From contig JBGPJF010000005.1 in NCBI GenBank assembly GCA_041485285.1, positions 14,188 to 78,187 of the forward strand: DNA of 64,000 nucleotides, read 5' to 3'. This DNA is from DATEUP01 sp041485285 (lineage in GTDB: Archaea; Thermoplasmatota; DTKX01; DATEUP01). A model generated the notes under the pieces. It was not told the origin of the DNA, searched no databases, and saw only the letters and a program-made list of their open reading frames with translations. The position numbers and the translations under genes are program-made. Below, piece after piece: positions 17,201 through 26,700 of this stretch (its first letter is position 1; each line of letters opens with the position of its first letter).

Positions 17201-18057
17201 GGCCACCCGGCGGCCGGCTCGCGGTCCTGGGCCGCGACCTGGAAGTCGGCAAGCCAAGCGAACTCGTAGGCCGCCTCCACGCTCTGCATCAGGCAGGCGT
17301 CGAACGCGAGGAGGTCGAAGGGCCGGCCGAGGTGGGACGCGCCGGCGGCCAGCGCCTGCGTGAGCTCGCCAAGCGACAGGTGGTCGTTATCCGTCTCGTC
17401 CTCCCCGAAGCCGGAGAGGCCGAACCCGTGGTCCCACAGGACGACCATGTAGTGCGCGGCCGGGTAGGTGTCAACGCCCCACACAAGGAAATTGGCGAGC
17501 GTCTGCGGGTCGCCCATGTCCAACTCGCCCATGGACGCAACGAGCGCCGAGGTCACGGTGGCCGTGTCGCTGTCGTGGCCGATCAGGTACCGGCGCGCTT
17601 CGGTCCAGTCGCCGTTGCTCGCGTCGTTGCCCGGCGCACGGTCCACCTCGACGGCCATACGCACCGACGCGCTTGCTGGCGCCGACTCCATCTCGTTGAG
17701 GTCTTGAATCGCAAACGGCTCGAGGCCGTTGTCGGCAACCATGTAGACAAGGACCGTCCAGTTGACGGGGGCCGCAAGCGGCGCGCGCAACGTCGGCGGC
17801 GGGGTAACGGCTCGGTCGGCGACATCGCCCTCAAGGGCCGAGGCGTCGGGCGTGCGCATCCCCGCGGCGGCGGTGCTTTGAGAAAGCGAGTAGGCTGGCG
17901 CAGCCACAACGGGCGGCTGCAGGATCGCCGCGGCGGCCGCGCTCGGCAGGGTGAGCAAAACCACGACCAGCAAGGACGCAAGCGGCCGCCACGAGCCCGG
18001 AGCCAACACGTAATCCTCCCGCGGCCAGGCTACCTGGCCAGCCTGCGCGCGCGCCAT
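14284..18057 (-). CDS. secreted clostripain-family (C11) peptidase with Ig-like repeats
   Basis: A 1257-residue secreted protein. After a signal segment (about residues 25-45) comes a C11 cysteine peptidase domain at about 98-430: NWTVLVYMVADNGLE, catalytic His210 in VVLWDHGFGLSGFG and catalytic Cys255 in LLAFDACLMQSVE, all matching the clostripain caspase-like fold, which cleaves after basic residues in known members. The rest is a series of beta-sandwich repeats of CARDB/NEW3-like type rich in Asn-x-Ser/Thr sites, then a transmembrane helix and an Arg/Pro tail, so the enzyme is anchored outside the cell. The start is ATG 18057; a GTG at 18078 is possible. First gene of a four-gene surface cluster by position, last by transcription. 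Confidence 0.85.
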   Translation of the reverse strand: MARAQAGQVAWPREDYVLAPGSWRPLASLLVVVLLTLPSAAAAAILQPPVVAAPAYSLSQSTAAAGMRTPDASALEGDVADRAVTPPPTLRAPLAAPVNWTVLVYMVADNGLEPFAIQDLNEMESAPASASVRMAVEVDRAPGNDASNGDWTEARRYLIGHDSDTATVTSALVASMGELDMGDPQTLANFLVWGVDTYPAAHYMVVLWDHGFGLSGFGEDETDNDHLSLGELTQALAAGASHLGRPFDLLAFDACLMQSVEAAYEFAWLADFQVAAQDREPAAGWPYASMLAPLVEDPSISPEALAGALVPAYVDPYGAQGETMMSAVRMSSVRTVLFDAVSALGSEIAAVVEDPGTANASSAEQAIRDARAGSPAMFTGEAYDLGEFTRLLSEDARLPASLRSAASAARQALNTTLVDEAHSLYYTGWSGMSVYLPSIGISPRYPTTAFAKDGYWDEALTAFLSGVPSGGLRPSLQVLSPSPGEAVARRFGSSVSVTLQGGGEVTAESKAGWADFAPVAQGAAPLQASAVLDAGADSGDVVFTFRAVSASGVPSTTVERLLHVEAPLVTFAPALTELAVAVNRTRTVNLTLTPRSPYPSFDIGWSGLPPGVSGAGTTGAVSLSTAPPPPFNITLQLSANASAVEGASPVTLFVRSASTPSVVAYLDLDLLVTRPLPDLAVAPIVLSQDLPLPSEVVDAASEIANLGFEDIALARITAVFTDTGGNVTEVANFTVGPLHPGDRVPWTGNFTAARGTQRLELRVSSEPPGALELNASNNVQSRTVEVVNFSVALRGPPGTARASLGPTPTAIELELQNRGTEADTYDLSVANLSNATWQVALVSTTATLPGRNTTTITVDVLLPAAAQGGDEATFEVGASSRGDGLVAASASIRVAVNESYGATLRPQPSDLELDARGTANVTLLLQNTGNGRETFTLSLEAMEPKLQARVDAATFTLSPSQAASAHLTLTDAGLSAADRPYTVEAVAVSDSSGMRFTAIVSVRVRAAPALAVEPLEPHLAAPANGTAEFHVRLTNTGNTNLIPALAALGADPNLTITLPPDAGLLEPGAAAVVNGTTHFAAPPFAGPYKVTLSAADARLGVSVNATFEVRVEAVHDLRTTLSVAAGEGTRTLVRNVLVENFGNTPEPVTVLLGYVPVGTRVELEPANDTFVVPPGQNVTLKVRIFGPADAGASGAIELVLIAEGGTLSRTFQVSYDFTAPPPPPILEWLAVVGLAAACLGLWVFATRKRAPPAPPPP

Positions 18058-18102
18058 AACTACCTTTCGCGCTTGCACCGCGAGCGCGTCCGGTCGCGAG
18101 GC

Positions 18103-20949
18103 TTACTGCCTTTGCTGAGGCTTCTTGCGGCGCATCATCAAGACCGCGACGGCAGCAACCGCCGCGATCACGACCACGGCCCCCACGACGAGCATCGTGT
18201 TGTCACCGGGCCCATTGTTCGTTTTGGGCGTGACGACCACCGTGACGTTCGTGCGCCCCTCGCCGCCGTGGCCGTCCGAGACCCGCAGCGTGACGTCGTG
18301 CGTCCCGGCGGCAAGCTTCGTGGCGAACGTCTGCTGGTCGCCGATCGGCGCGAACACGCGGTCGCTCGACCAGCTGTAGGTGAGCGTGTCGCCGTCGGGG
18401 TCGGTCGCCGTCGAAGAGAACGAGATCTCGTCGCCCTCGGCGAAGGTGAGGTGGCCCGCGGTCGGCGAGGTGATCGTGACATTGGTCGGCGCCTGGTTGA
18501 GGTTCTCGATGAGGAGGGTCCACGACGCTTCAGCATAGCCGCCGTGGCTGTCGGAAATGTTGACCTTCAAGACGACCGAGCGGTTGCCCGCCGAGCTAAC
18601 TTCGGCGGCGTACCGGAAGGTGGGCTGCACTTGCCCGTTCTGGCCCACGCCGTCGACGAACCAGGTGTAGTTCAGCAGGTTGCCGTCGACATCCGTCGCG
18701 GTGACGGCGAAGTCCTTGAACGAGCCTTCCTGGACGGTAGCCGGGGACACGGGGGGCGTCTTCACATTCACGACCGGCGGGTCGTTGACCGCGAGCACGG
18801 TGACGCGGACCGACGCGGGGAACGACTCCTCGTGGCCGTCCCATGCCCTCACTTCGAAATAGTAGATGTTTGCGACATCCGGGTGCGGCCGGATCGTGAT
18901 GACGGGCCCCGTCACGTCGACGTCGATCTCCGCGGGGACGCCGGCCACGCGGTAGGTGAGGTTGTCCCCGTCAATGTCGAAGAAGGTTCCCAGGGTGCCG
19001 TTGTACGATAGGGTTGCGAGGTTGACCGAGACAAGCGAGTCCTCATTGCACTCCTGGAACGGAATACTGCCGCGCGCCTCGGGGGGGTCGTTGACGGGCC
19101 CCACGATGATAAGCGCCGCGGCATCCACGCACGTGCCGTTGGTGTCGCAGGCTTCCCAGACCACGGCGTTTTGGCCATTGAAGTTCCGCTCGGGGCTCAG
19201 GTCGGCAAAACCCGTGGCGTTGTCGATCGAGATCGTGATGTTGTAGTTGCCCGACACCGCGTAACTGAGGACATCGCCGTCGGCGTCTGCAAACCAGAGG
19301 CCGATATTCTTAGCGGTAACGGTGACGTCCTCGGTCATCTGGAAGCTCGTTGGAGCCGCGACGTTCCTAGGAGGATCGTTCACGGCCAGCACCGTGACGC
19401 ACAGCTGCGCCGTCACGCTGAGGTTCTTCGGGTCGAAGCCCTGGAAATTCCGGCACCCGGCCCCCGACCAATTCGCGGTGGCCGTAACGTTGACCATGTA
19501 GCTGCCGTCGAAGGTGAAGTTGAACCCGGCGGGGTCGCTGCCCGTCATGTTGATCCGCGGCGTGCAGTCGGGGAGGTCGCCGAGCTTGCAGTCGTTGTCG
19601 TAGAACAGCGTGTTGAGGTTGTAGCCGATGACGGGCACGTCCTCATCGGTGGTGACCGACTGGTTCAGGGCGATCGGCCGGTCGTTGATCCACACCTTCA
19701 GGGAGTACCGGCCCGCGGCCGGCAGCCCGCTATTCATCCGCACCTCGATGAAGTACCAATGCGTTGTGTAGCCGAGTTCGGCGGCGTTCATCCGGTACGA
19801 AAAGGCCTCAACGTCCTCGCCGCCGGAGGGGAACACGTGGCTGGCGGCCGCCTTCGAGTAGGTCGACCCATTGAGCGACTGGTTGTAGAGCCGCGAGGAA
19901 ATGTCGATTTGGGTGGACGTGGCGTTCACCCAGATGGTGGCGTTTTCGGGGAGGAAAATCTTGAACATGTGCGTGCGCTCAAAGGAATAATCGAGGGCGT
20001 TGACTCCCGAGTTGTTTATCCAGTTGTCCGTGGCAACGCACGTTGTCGAGAAGTCAAAGCAGGTGGGCAAGTTGGGATTGTAGTTGAATACGCCGAAGGT
20101 GATCGAATACGACGAGGTCTGCCCGTTGGTCCAAATGCGGATGTAATAGGTTCCGGAAGGGGGCAGGCGGTATGCCGCGGGGGAGACGATAAAGAAACAC
20201 GTGTTTCCGACTGGGTAGATGGGGTTCGGATCCTCCAAGGCCACGCCGGTCGCATTGTAAAACTCAACTTGGTAGGGGCTGCACGTGAGGTTGGTGATTT
20301 GGAAATAGAGGTAAGGCGGGGGGGTAAAGGTCGCATCGAGCCGGAAGAAGTCCTGCTGATCGGTTGGCTCGGTCACGCTGTTGGTGACCGTGAGGCCGTC
20401 GCTAATGGTGGTCGCCTCGGAAAGCCGGTTGTTGTTGTCGCTCGAAACACCGGTGACATTCGACCACCAGGTGACGTTGTAGAGCCCGTTCACATTGACG
20501 CAGCGCTGCAGGAAGAGGTAGTACGACCCATCCATCCGAGTGGTCGTGTCGAAATAGTAATCGACGATCCCCGCCTGCGCGGTAATTTGGCCCTCGAACG
20601 CGAGTTCGAAGTGCTCGGGCGACTTCAAGTGCCCCTCGAAGCGGGTCGGCGGGGCGAACGCGGGGTCTCCGAGGTAAATGTGAAACCTCAAGTCACGGCC
20701 GGCAGGCATCCACACGGACAGGACGTCCACATCGTTGGCGCTGCAGTCCATGTCGAAGAGCATCTCTGTGGAAGCGTTGGTCGTGACATTGAGCGCCGTC
20801 GTGTAGTTGTTGAACGTCTCGTCGTAGGTCTTGGACAGGTCCCAGGCCTGCGGGGTGGGGGCGGCGGCCGCCGACGGCATAGCCGCAAGGGCTCCGATGA
20901 GAATTCCAAACGCAATTCCAACAATCGCGAGCGCCGTCTTCTTGTCCAT
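18103..20949 (-). CDS. large Ig/PKD-repeat surface protein A
   Basis: A 948-residue secreted protein: signal peptide (residues 1-30), an N-terminal region with Cys pairs and many Asn-x-Ser/Thr sites (about 40-420), then tandem cadherin-like/PKD-type beta sandwiches marked by repeated VNDPP and DxDGDxLxY segments (for example ADADGDVLSYAVSG and ATDPDGDTLTYSW), and finally a C-terminal helix with the basic end MMRRKKPQQ. A GPGDN just before that helix is only weakly PGF-like. It is probably an S-layer or adhesion protein. It shares architecture with the two upstream genes of the cluster and lies 45 bases upstream of the C11 peptidase. Confidence 0.85.
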   Translation of the reverse strand: MDKKTALAIVGIAFGILIGALAAMPSAAAAPTPQAWDLSKTYDETFNNYTTALNVTTNASTEMLFDMDCSANDVDVLSVWMPAGRDLRFHIYLGDPAFAPPTRFEGHLKSPEHFELAFEGQITAQAGIVDYYFDTTTRMDGSYYLFLQRCVNVNGLYNVTWWSNVTGVSSDNNNRLSEATTISDGLTVTNSVTEPTDQQDFFRLDATFTPPPYLYFQITNLTCSPYQVEFYNATGVALEDPNPIYPVGNTCFFIVSPAAYRLPPSGTYYIRIWTNGQTSSYSITFGVFNYNPNLPTCFDFSTTCVATDNWINNSGVNALDYSFERTHMFKIFLPENATIWVNATSTQIDISSRLYNQSLNGSTYSKAAASHVFPSGGEDVEAFSYRMNAAELGYTTHWYFIEVRMNSGLPAAGRYSLKVWINDRPIALNQSVTTDEDVPVIGYNLNTLFYDNDCKLGDLPDCTPRINMTGSDPAGFNFTFDGSYMVNVTATANWSGAGCRNFQGFDPKNLSVTAQLCVTVLAVNDPPRNVAAPTSFQMTEDVTVTAKNIGLWFADADGDVLSYAVSGNYNITISIDNATGFADLSPERNFNGQNAVVWEACDTNGTCVDAAALIIVGPVNDPPEARGSIPFQECNEDSLVSVNLATLSYNGTLGTFFDIDGDNLTYRVAGVPAEIDVDVTGPVITIRPHPDVANIYYFEVRAWDGHEESFPASVRVTVLAVNDPPVVNVKTPPVSPATVQEGSFKDFAVTATDVDGNLLNYTWFVDGVGQNGQVQPTFRYAAEVSSAGNRSVVLKVNISDSHGGYAEASWTLLIENLNQAPTNVTITSPTAGHLTFAEGDEISFSSTATDPDGDTLTYSWSSDRVFAPIGDQQTFATKLAAGTHDVTLRVSDGHGGEGRTNVTVVVTPKTNNGPGDNTMLVVGAVVVIAAVAAVAVLMMRRKKPQQRQ

Positions 20950-21008
20950 TCAATCACCGGGGGCCGCATCCAAAACGGATGCTGGATGCTGGGTCACCGG
21001 GGAGGATG

Positions 21009-23678
21009 TTATTTGAGTTTTTTGGGGGCGTTTGCTGATGCGCGGGAGGGCCGGCGGGCCAAAAAGCCGAGCACGGCGGCTGCCGCCGCAAGTGCAAGGA
21101 CGGCAAAGGGCGCGCCGAGCCCCGGCAGCCCGCCTTGGACTTCGAAGTCCGCCGCGTCGGTGGCCGTCGTTTCGCCGTCGAACACGAGCAGTTGGACGGT
21201 GTGCTTGCCCGCGGGGAGCCGGTCAAGCGAGAAGGACGGCGTGTTGGCAACCGCCGTCCCGTCGACGACCCATGTAATGTTGACGGTCGTCCCGTCCGGG
21301 TCGTTTGCGCGCGCCGTGAAGGACACGACCGCGCCTTGCGGGAGCACCCCGTCGCGTGGCGTGAGGATCTGCGCGACGGGGGGCCGGTTGGTCTCCGAAA
21401 CGAACAACGTGTAGTCGGCCCAGGCGCTGAGGTTGCCGTCGGACACGTTGACCCGCAGCACATGGAACCCGCCCTCGTCGAAGCCGAAGGTGTGCTGGAA
21501 CGAGGACCCGGCGGCCGCCGGGCTCGGCGCCGCGCCGTCGAGCGAGAAGGTGAACACGAGTTCCGCAAGCGTCGAATCAATGTCGCTTGCTTCTGCGTCG
21601 AAGGCAAACGACGCGTCCTCGCGAGCGACGAGCGGCCCAGCGGGGGGCGAAAGCGTGGGGGCGTCGTCGAGGGGGCGGATGTCGATGACCACCCGCGCGG
21701 TGCCCGTAAGGTCGCCGTCGGAAGCCCACAGGAACGCGCTGATTTGGCCGAAAAGGTTGGCCTTTGGGAAGAGCGAGAGCAGGTTTCCGACCGCAAGGGA
21801 GGCGACATCGGGGGCGCCGTGCAGCGAGAACACGACCGGGTCGCCATCGGGGTCAACGACGAGCCCCGAGAGGTTGAAGGTCGCCTGGGCCGCCAGAGCG
21901 TCCTCGTCGATCGAGAAGGGGCCGGGCGCCACGACAAACCGCGGCGCATCGTTGACGGGCGTCACCGACACCGCAACCTGGAGCACCGCCTCGGCCGAAA
22001 ACGCGTCGACGACGCGAAGCGAGAAGGACGAAGGGCCAAAGAAGTCGGCCAGCGCCGTCACCAGCAGCGACCCGCCCGCTACCGACGCGTTGGTCGCGCC
22101 GCCCTGGCCGATGGAGAGGAGCGTCCATGTGTCCCCCTCGGGATCCTCGATGAACGGAGAGAGGTTGAGGCTCGCCTGGCCGTCCTCCGGGAACACCACA
22201 GGCGAGGCGCCTACCGCGAGCCGCGGGGGGTCGTTCACCGGCGCGAAGCGGAGCGCCAGCGCGATCTCCACGCGCTGCCAGCGATCGGTCGCCGCGACGG
22301 TCACGACCGCGGCCCCCGACCAGTCGAGCGCGGGGATGACCGAGAGCGTCCGCCCGTCCCCGAGCAGCACGGCCGTCACGCTGCCGCTTGACTGGACGAC
22401 CTCGTACGAAAGCTGCTCTCCCGCCGGGTCTTGCGGGACCAGCGCCTGCAAGTCGAACGCGGCAGCGCCGTCCTCAAGGCCGCTGTAGTTCCACGCCGCA
22501 TCGGCAAGGACCGGCGGACGGTCGATGAGCACGGTCATCGTGTAGTTGAACGACAGCCCGGTCGTGAGGTAGTAGATGGGGTCGGCGAGGAAGATGTCCA
22601 GGTAATAAACGCCCGTCAAGGGCAGTAGCGCATTAATCCGCTCGTCGGGGTCGAAGTCGTACGACCAGGTGACGCGGCTGAAGTTGGCGTCCCAGAGGAT
22701 CGCTTGCAGGTCGGGCCCGCGGCTTGTTGCGTTGAAGCCCTCCGTGTGGAGGGAAACGTTCAGCGTGGTGCGTGCAGGCGCCGTGATCACAAAGAGGTCG
22801 CGCAGGTCCCAGCGCGACAGGTTGTTGGCGAAGGATCCGGCGGTAAGCGGGGTCGCCGTCGCGGGGGCCGCGTTGTTGTCGGCCGACACATTGAACCGCC
22901 CCCAGGTGAGGTTGTAGGCCGACGAGCCCGCGTACGACATGACGCGGATGAAGTAGCGGCCCGACGCGGGCGGCAGCGCAGCGGCGTACTCGGTGCCCGT
23001 TGGCGAGTTGGACAGGCCATCGATGACGGCAAGCCCCCCCACGATGTGGTAGATGAAAACGTCGATGTCCGCGGTGTTCGGCGAGGTGAGGTTGACAAGC
23101 AGCGCCTGCCCATAGGGGGGCGCCACGGTGAGGTCGATGGCGAACATGTCGACAAGGTCGTTCCAGTCCGTTACGTTGTTGATCAGCGAGCCGGAGTCCG
23201 ACGAAAGGACGGTGGCGTTTGCAAGGTCGTTGTCGTTGTCGTTGGGCACAGCCCCGCCGGCGGTCCAATTGACCGTAACGGCCCAAGTGTACGATGCGTC
23301 GGCTGCAACGACAATGAGGTAGTACCCGGTCTCGGGGACGATCGACAGGGACACCGCGATGTTGCCGGGGTTGTAGGTGAACAGCTCGTCGAGGAGCACC
23401 TGCTCGGGGTCAAAGAGCCCGAGCGCGCCCGCCCCGAAGAGCGACCCCGTCGCCTCAAGGGTCACCGAAAGCGTCTCGGGAGCCGCAAGCGACCGGTTCG
23501 CGAACACCTTGAAGTAGCGCGGCGCGCCGGCCCCCAGCGTCCCCGACACCGACGCGTTCGGGAAGATCTCCGGCACGAGCGACATGTTGACCGAAAGGGG
23601 CCCTTTGACCGGCGGCGGCGGTGCCACGGCGGGGCCCTTGTCTGCGGCGGCGGTCCCGGAGGCCGCGGCAATCGCCAC
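21009..23678 (-). CDS. large PPC/cadherin-repeat surface protein B
   Basis: An 889-residue secreted protein with PPC-like (pre-peptidase C-terminal) beta domains at about 30-330, then cadherin-like repeats with the same VNDPP/DPDGD markers as protein A, and a PKD-type domain near 750-850. It ends in LPGLGAPFAVLAL followed by a hydrophobic helix and ARRPSR, close to a PGF-CTERM signal. The GTG at 23678 gives a truncated signal peptide: the in-frame sequence upstream (RRVAQGFALALLCAVA) completes a classical one, but no ATG, GTG or TTG is in frame before the next gene's stop. A non-standard start, or a sequence error, is likely. Transcribed with its neighbours. Confidence 0.8.
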   Translation of the reverse strand: MAIAAASGTAAADKGPAVAPPPPVKGPLSVNMSLVPEIFPNASVSGTLGAGAPRYFKVFANRSLAAPETLSVTLEATGSLFGAGALGLFDPEQVLLDELFTYNPGNIAVSLSIVPETGYYLIVVAADASYTWAVTVNWTAGGAVPNDNDNDLANATVLSSDSGSLINNVTDWNDLVDMFAIDLTVAPPYGQALLVNLTSPNTADIDVFIYHIVGGLAVIDGLSNSPTGTEYAAALPPASGRYFIRVMSYAGSSAYNLTWGRFNVSADNNAAPATATPLTAGSFANNLSRWDLRDLFVITAPARTTLNVSLHTEGFNATSRGPDLQAILWDANFSRVTWSYDFDPDERINALLPLTGVYYLDIFLADPIYYLTTGLSFNYTMTVLIDRPPVLADAAWNYSGLEDGAAAFDLQALVPQDPAGEQLSYEVVQSSGSVTAVLLGDGRTLSVIPALDWSGAAVVTVAATDRWQRVEIALALRFAPVNDPPRLAVGASPVVFPEDGQASLNLSPFIEDPEGDTWTLLSIGQGGATNASVAGGSLLVTALADFFGPSSFSLRVVDAFSAEAVLQVAVSVTPVNDAPRFVVAPGPFSIDEDALAAQATFNLSGLVVDPDGDPVVFSLHGAPDVASLAVGNLLSLFPKANLFGQISAFLWASDGDLTGTARVVIDIRPLDDAPTLSPPAGPLVAREDASFAFDAEASDIDSTLAELVFTFSLDGAAPSPAAAGSSFQHTFGFDEGGFHVLRVNVSDGNLSAWADYTLFVSETNRPPVAQILTPRDGVLPQGAVVSFTARANDPDGTTVNITWVVDGTAVANTPSFSLDRLPAGKHTVQLLVFDGETTATDAADFEVQGGLPGLGAPFAVLALAAAAAVLGFLARRPSRASANAPKKLK

Positions 23679-23757
23679 GGCGCAGAGCAGCGCGAGCGCG
23701 AAGCCCTGCGCTACCCTTCGCGGGAAGTGCCCGCCACCCCGGCCGGCGCGGGAGATC

Positions 23758-26700
23758 CTACTCCACCCGCCTGCGGCGCGCCACTACGGCGGCCACAGCC
23801 GCCATCGCACCGAGCGCTCCGACCACGACCGGCGCGTCGAACCCGGGCTGCGTCTTCTTGGGCTCCGACACGGTCACGTTGACCGTGAGCGAGATTTGGC
23901 TCACCCCGTCGGAAACAACCAGCTGCACGCGCATCGTGCCGGTCGTCGTGAAGGCGTAGTCGCCCTCCCCCTTGTCGAGGATGGACTGCCCGGAACTTGC
24001 AAGCGTCCAGGCGAAGGACAGCACGTCCCCGTCCGGGTCGAAGGCCGACGCGAAGAAGTGCACGGGCTTGCCCTGCTCGTAGCCGCGGTTGCCTTCGAGC
24101 GGCGAGGCGATGGTGACCACCGGCGGCCGCGGCAGGTCGATGACGGTGACCTTCCATTCGTGCGTGGCCTCTCCGCCCACGCCGTCGGCAATGACGACCT
24201 TGAGCGTGTAGACCGTGTTCGCGCCCGGGTGCGACATCGTGTACGCCGCGATGAAGGTGTAGCTCGGGAGCGTGTTGTCGAGCGGGTCGGCGTCGAGGAA
24301 CCACCGGAAGGTCGGCTGCAGGTTTTCAGGGTCCACCGCGTCCACGGTGAAGCTCTTCGTCTGCCCTTCTGTGATCGAGTACTCGATGGGCGCCGGGTTC
24401 CACGAGAGGACGCGCGGCGGGTCGTTGATCTCGCGGATGAGGAGGTTGATCTCGACGACATCCGACGGCAGCGGGGTCAGCGTGATGCCCTGCTGGTAGT
24501 ACTTGATGGCCCGGATCTGGATGGTCTTGGCGACCGCGAGGTCCGCCGGCGGCTTGAAAAGCAGCGTCCCGTTGAACAGGTCGAAGGGGATGTCCTGGCT
24601 GCCCGACACCTCGAAGGTGAGCGGCGTCGTGTGCATCGGGTCGTCGGGGTCGTAGAAGATCTTGTTGAGGTCCAACGTCGGGCAGGCGACATCCTCATCA
24701 CAGGTGAGGTTGCGGTCGCCCGGCACGACGCGCGGCGCGTCGAGCTTGTTGTTCACGCGGAAGGGGATCTCCAGGCGGACCGTGGCCGTCCCATCGTTCA
24801 CATCGACCCACACCGGGTAGGTGGAGCCAAGCGAGGTCGTCTGGAAGTCCTGGGCCGTGACGACCCGCATGGTCGTGCCGGTGAAGGTCACGGTGATGTT
24901 GCTGTCGGGCACCTGCGCAAACTGCAGCGTGTCGCCGTCGACATCGCGGATGACACTCGTGACGGGGATGATGACCACGCCCGCGTCCTCGTCAATGGTG
25001 ACCGGCCCATTGGCCGACACATAGGGCAGGTCATTGACCGGGCGGTAGGTGATGTTCCAGTATTGCGAAACGTAATTCTTCTGCTGGTCGGTGGCGCGCA
25101 CCTGCAGCGTGTTCGTGCCGTGCCAGTCCGTGTTGTCCACCGGCGGCGTCGCGTTCATGTCGATGCGGGGCGTGATGGTTACCAGGCCGAACGACTGCGT
25201 GACCGAGAGGTTCGTCATCCCCGAGAACGAGAAGGTGAAGTTGAGCGTGTCGCCCTGCAGCACGTCGGGGTCGTAGAAGTAGTCCGAGAGGTTGTAGACG
25301 CCGGAGCTCGTGGCGCCCTCGTCGAGGGTGATGTCCGGCAGCAAACTCGCGATGACCGGCACCTCAAACTGGCAGTTGTAGAGGGGCAGGCGCGAGATAC
25401 AGAGGGCGTAGGTCGTCGCGAAGTTCCAGTCCATGTGCCAAAAGACCTGGAGGGTCCTCGGCGGCATCCCCGGGATCGTGAACGGCCCGATGTAGCCGTC
25501 CTGCATCGCGGTGACTTCGATCACGTAGTCCCCGTCGGCCGCGATGGTTGCGCGCGCCGTTGCCGTCGACTCAAGGTAGTCGGTGGGGTTGTTGTTGGCA
25601 TAGTCGAAGTGGTAGTTCCAGCCCCACGCCAGGAGCTGCATGCCGGGCTGGTAAATGCCCACCCAAATGAGCCCCATCGACTGGTTCGTGACGGAGCCGT
25701 CGGGCGCGCTGCGCCGCGGCATCTCGAAGGTGACCTCGATGGTCTCGCCGGCAACGGCGGACACCTTGTAGAAGTCCGAGTGGTCCTCCGACTGCGAGAT
25801 GTTGAACTTCGTGTACTGGCCCCACTGGGTCACGGCGGCCTGGCTCGGTTCGTTGTTGAAGTCGCTCGCCTGGCGGTTGGGCGAGGTGTCGAACGACTGG
25901 ATCAGGGTGTAGTTGCCCGTGTTGTTGTAGTCCTCGAGTTCGAGGAAGTAGATCCCGGTGTAGCTTGCCTGCGCGGCGACCTCCTCGTGGCGAGGCTCGG
26001 GGTTCTGCGTCAGGTTGTAGGGCGCGTCGCCTTCGAAGGACGAGTTGAGGATGTCGAAGTCCGCGGTGGACCCGCCGGGCTTGAAGTAGTCGCGGTAGCC
26101 GAAGAGCCACAGGTTGAGGTTGACGGGCTTCAGCGGGTCGTCGCTCACCTCGGACATGTTGAACACGACGCGGTCGGCAGGCTGGGAGCCGCCGCCCTTG
26201 GACATGTTGAACCAGAACCAGTCGGTGTCGTCGTAGGTGCGCTCCTTGTGGACGCCGAAGTAACCGCCGGCGGCAAAGCGCGGGATGTTAGTGAGGTTGA
26301 AGTGGAGGTTGAAGGCGCACGAGGTCTGGTTGGAGAGCCGGAGCATGATGTAGTAGGTGCCCGTGTAGGGCGCGAGGACATTGAACGGCTCAATCTGGCG
26401 GTTGGGGGCCTCGGACTTTTCGATCGGCTTTCCGATGGGGTTGGTGGGGCTGTAGCCGGTGTCTTCGGCGAAAATGCGGATGATCGCGTCGACCTGCGTG
26501 GGGTCGACCGAGTTCCAGTTGGTGATTTCGAGCCACCCAGACGCCTCTTGGAAGATCTGGGCCGCGGTGTCGTGGACGGCGGTGAAGCGGTACCACAAGG
26601 TGTCCGGGTCGCGCGTGAGCGCGGAGTTGGCGGGGTTCTGCGCCTCTTGGTCGAGGTTGCCCGTGTAGTCGCCACCCGTGATGGAGGTGGGGTCGGCGAC

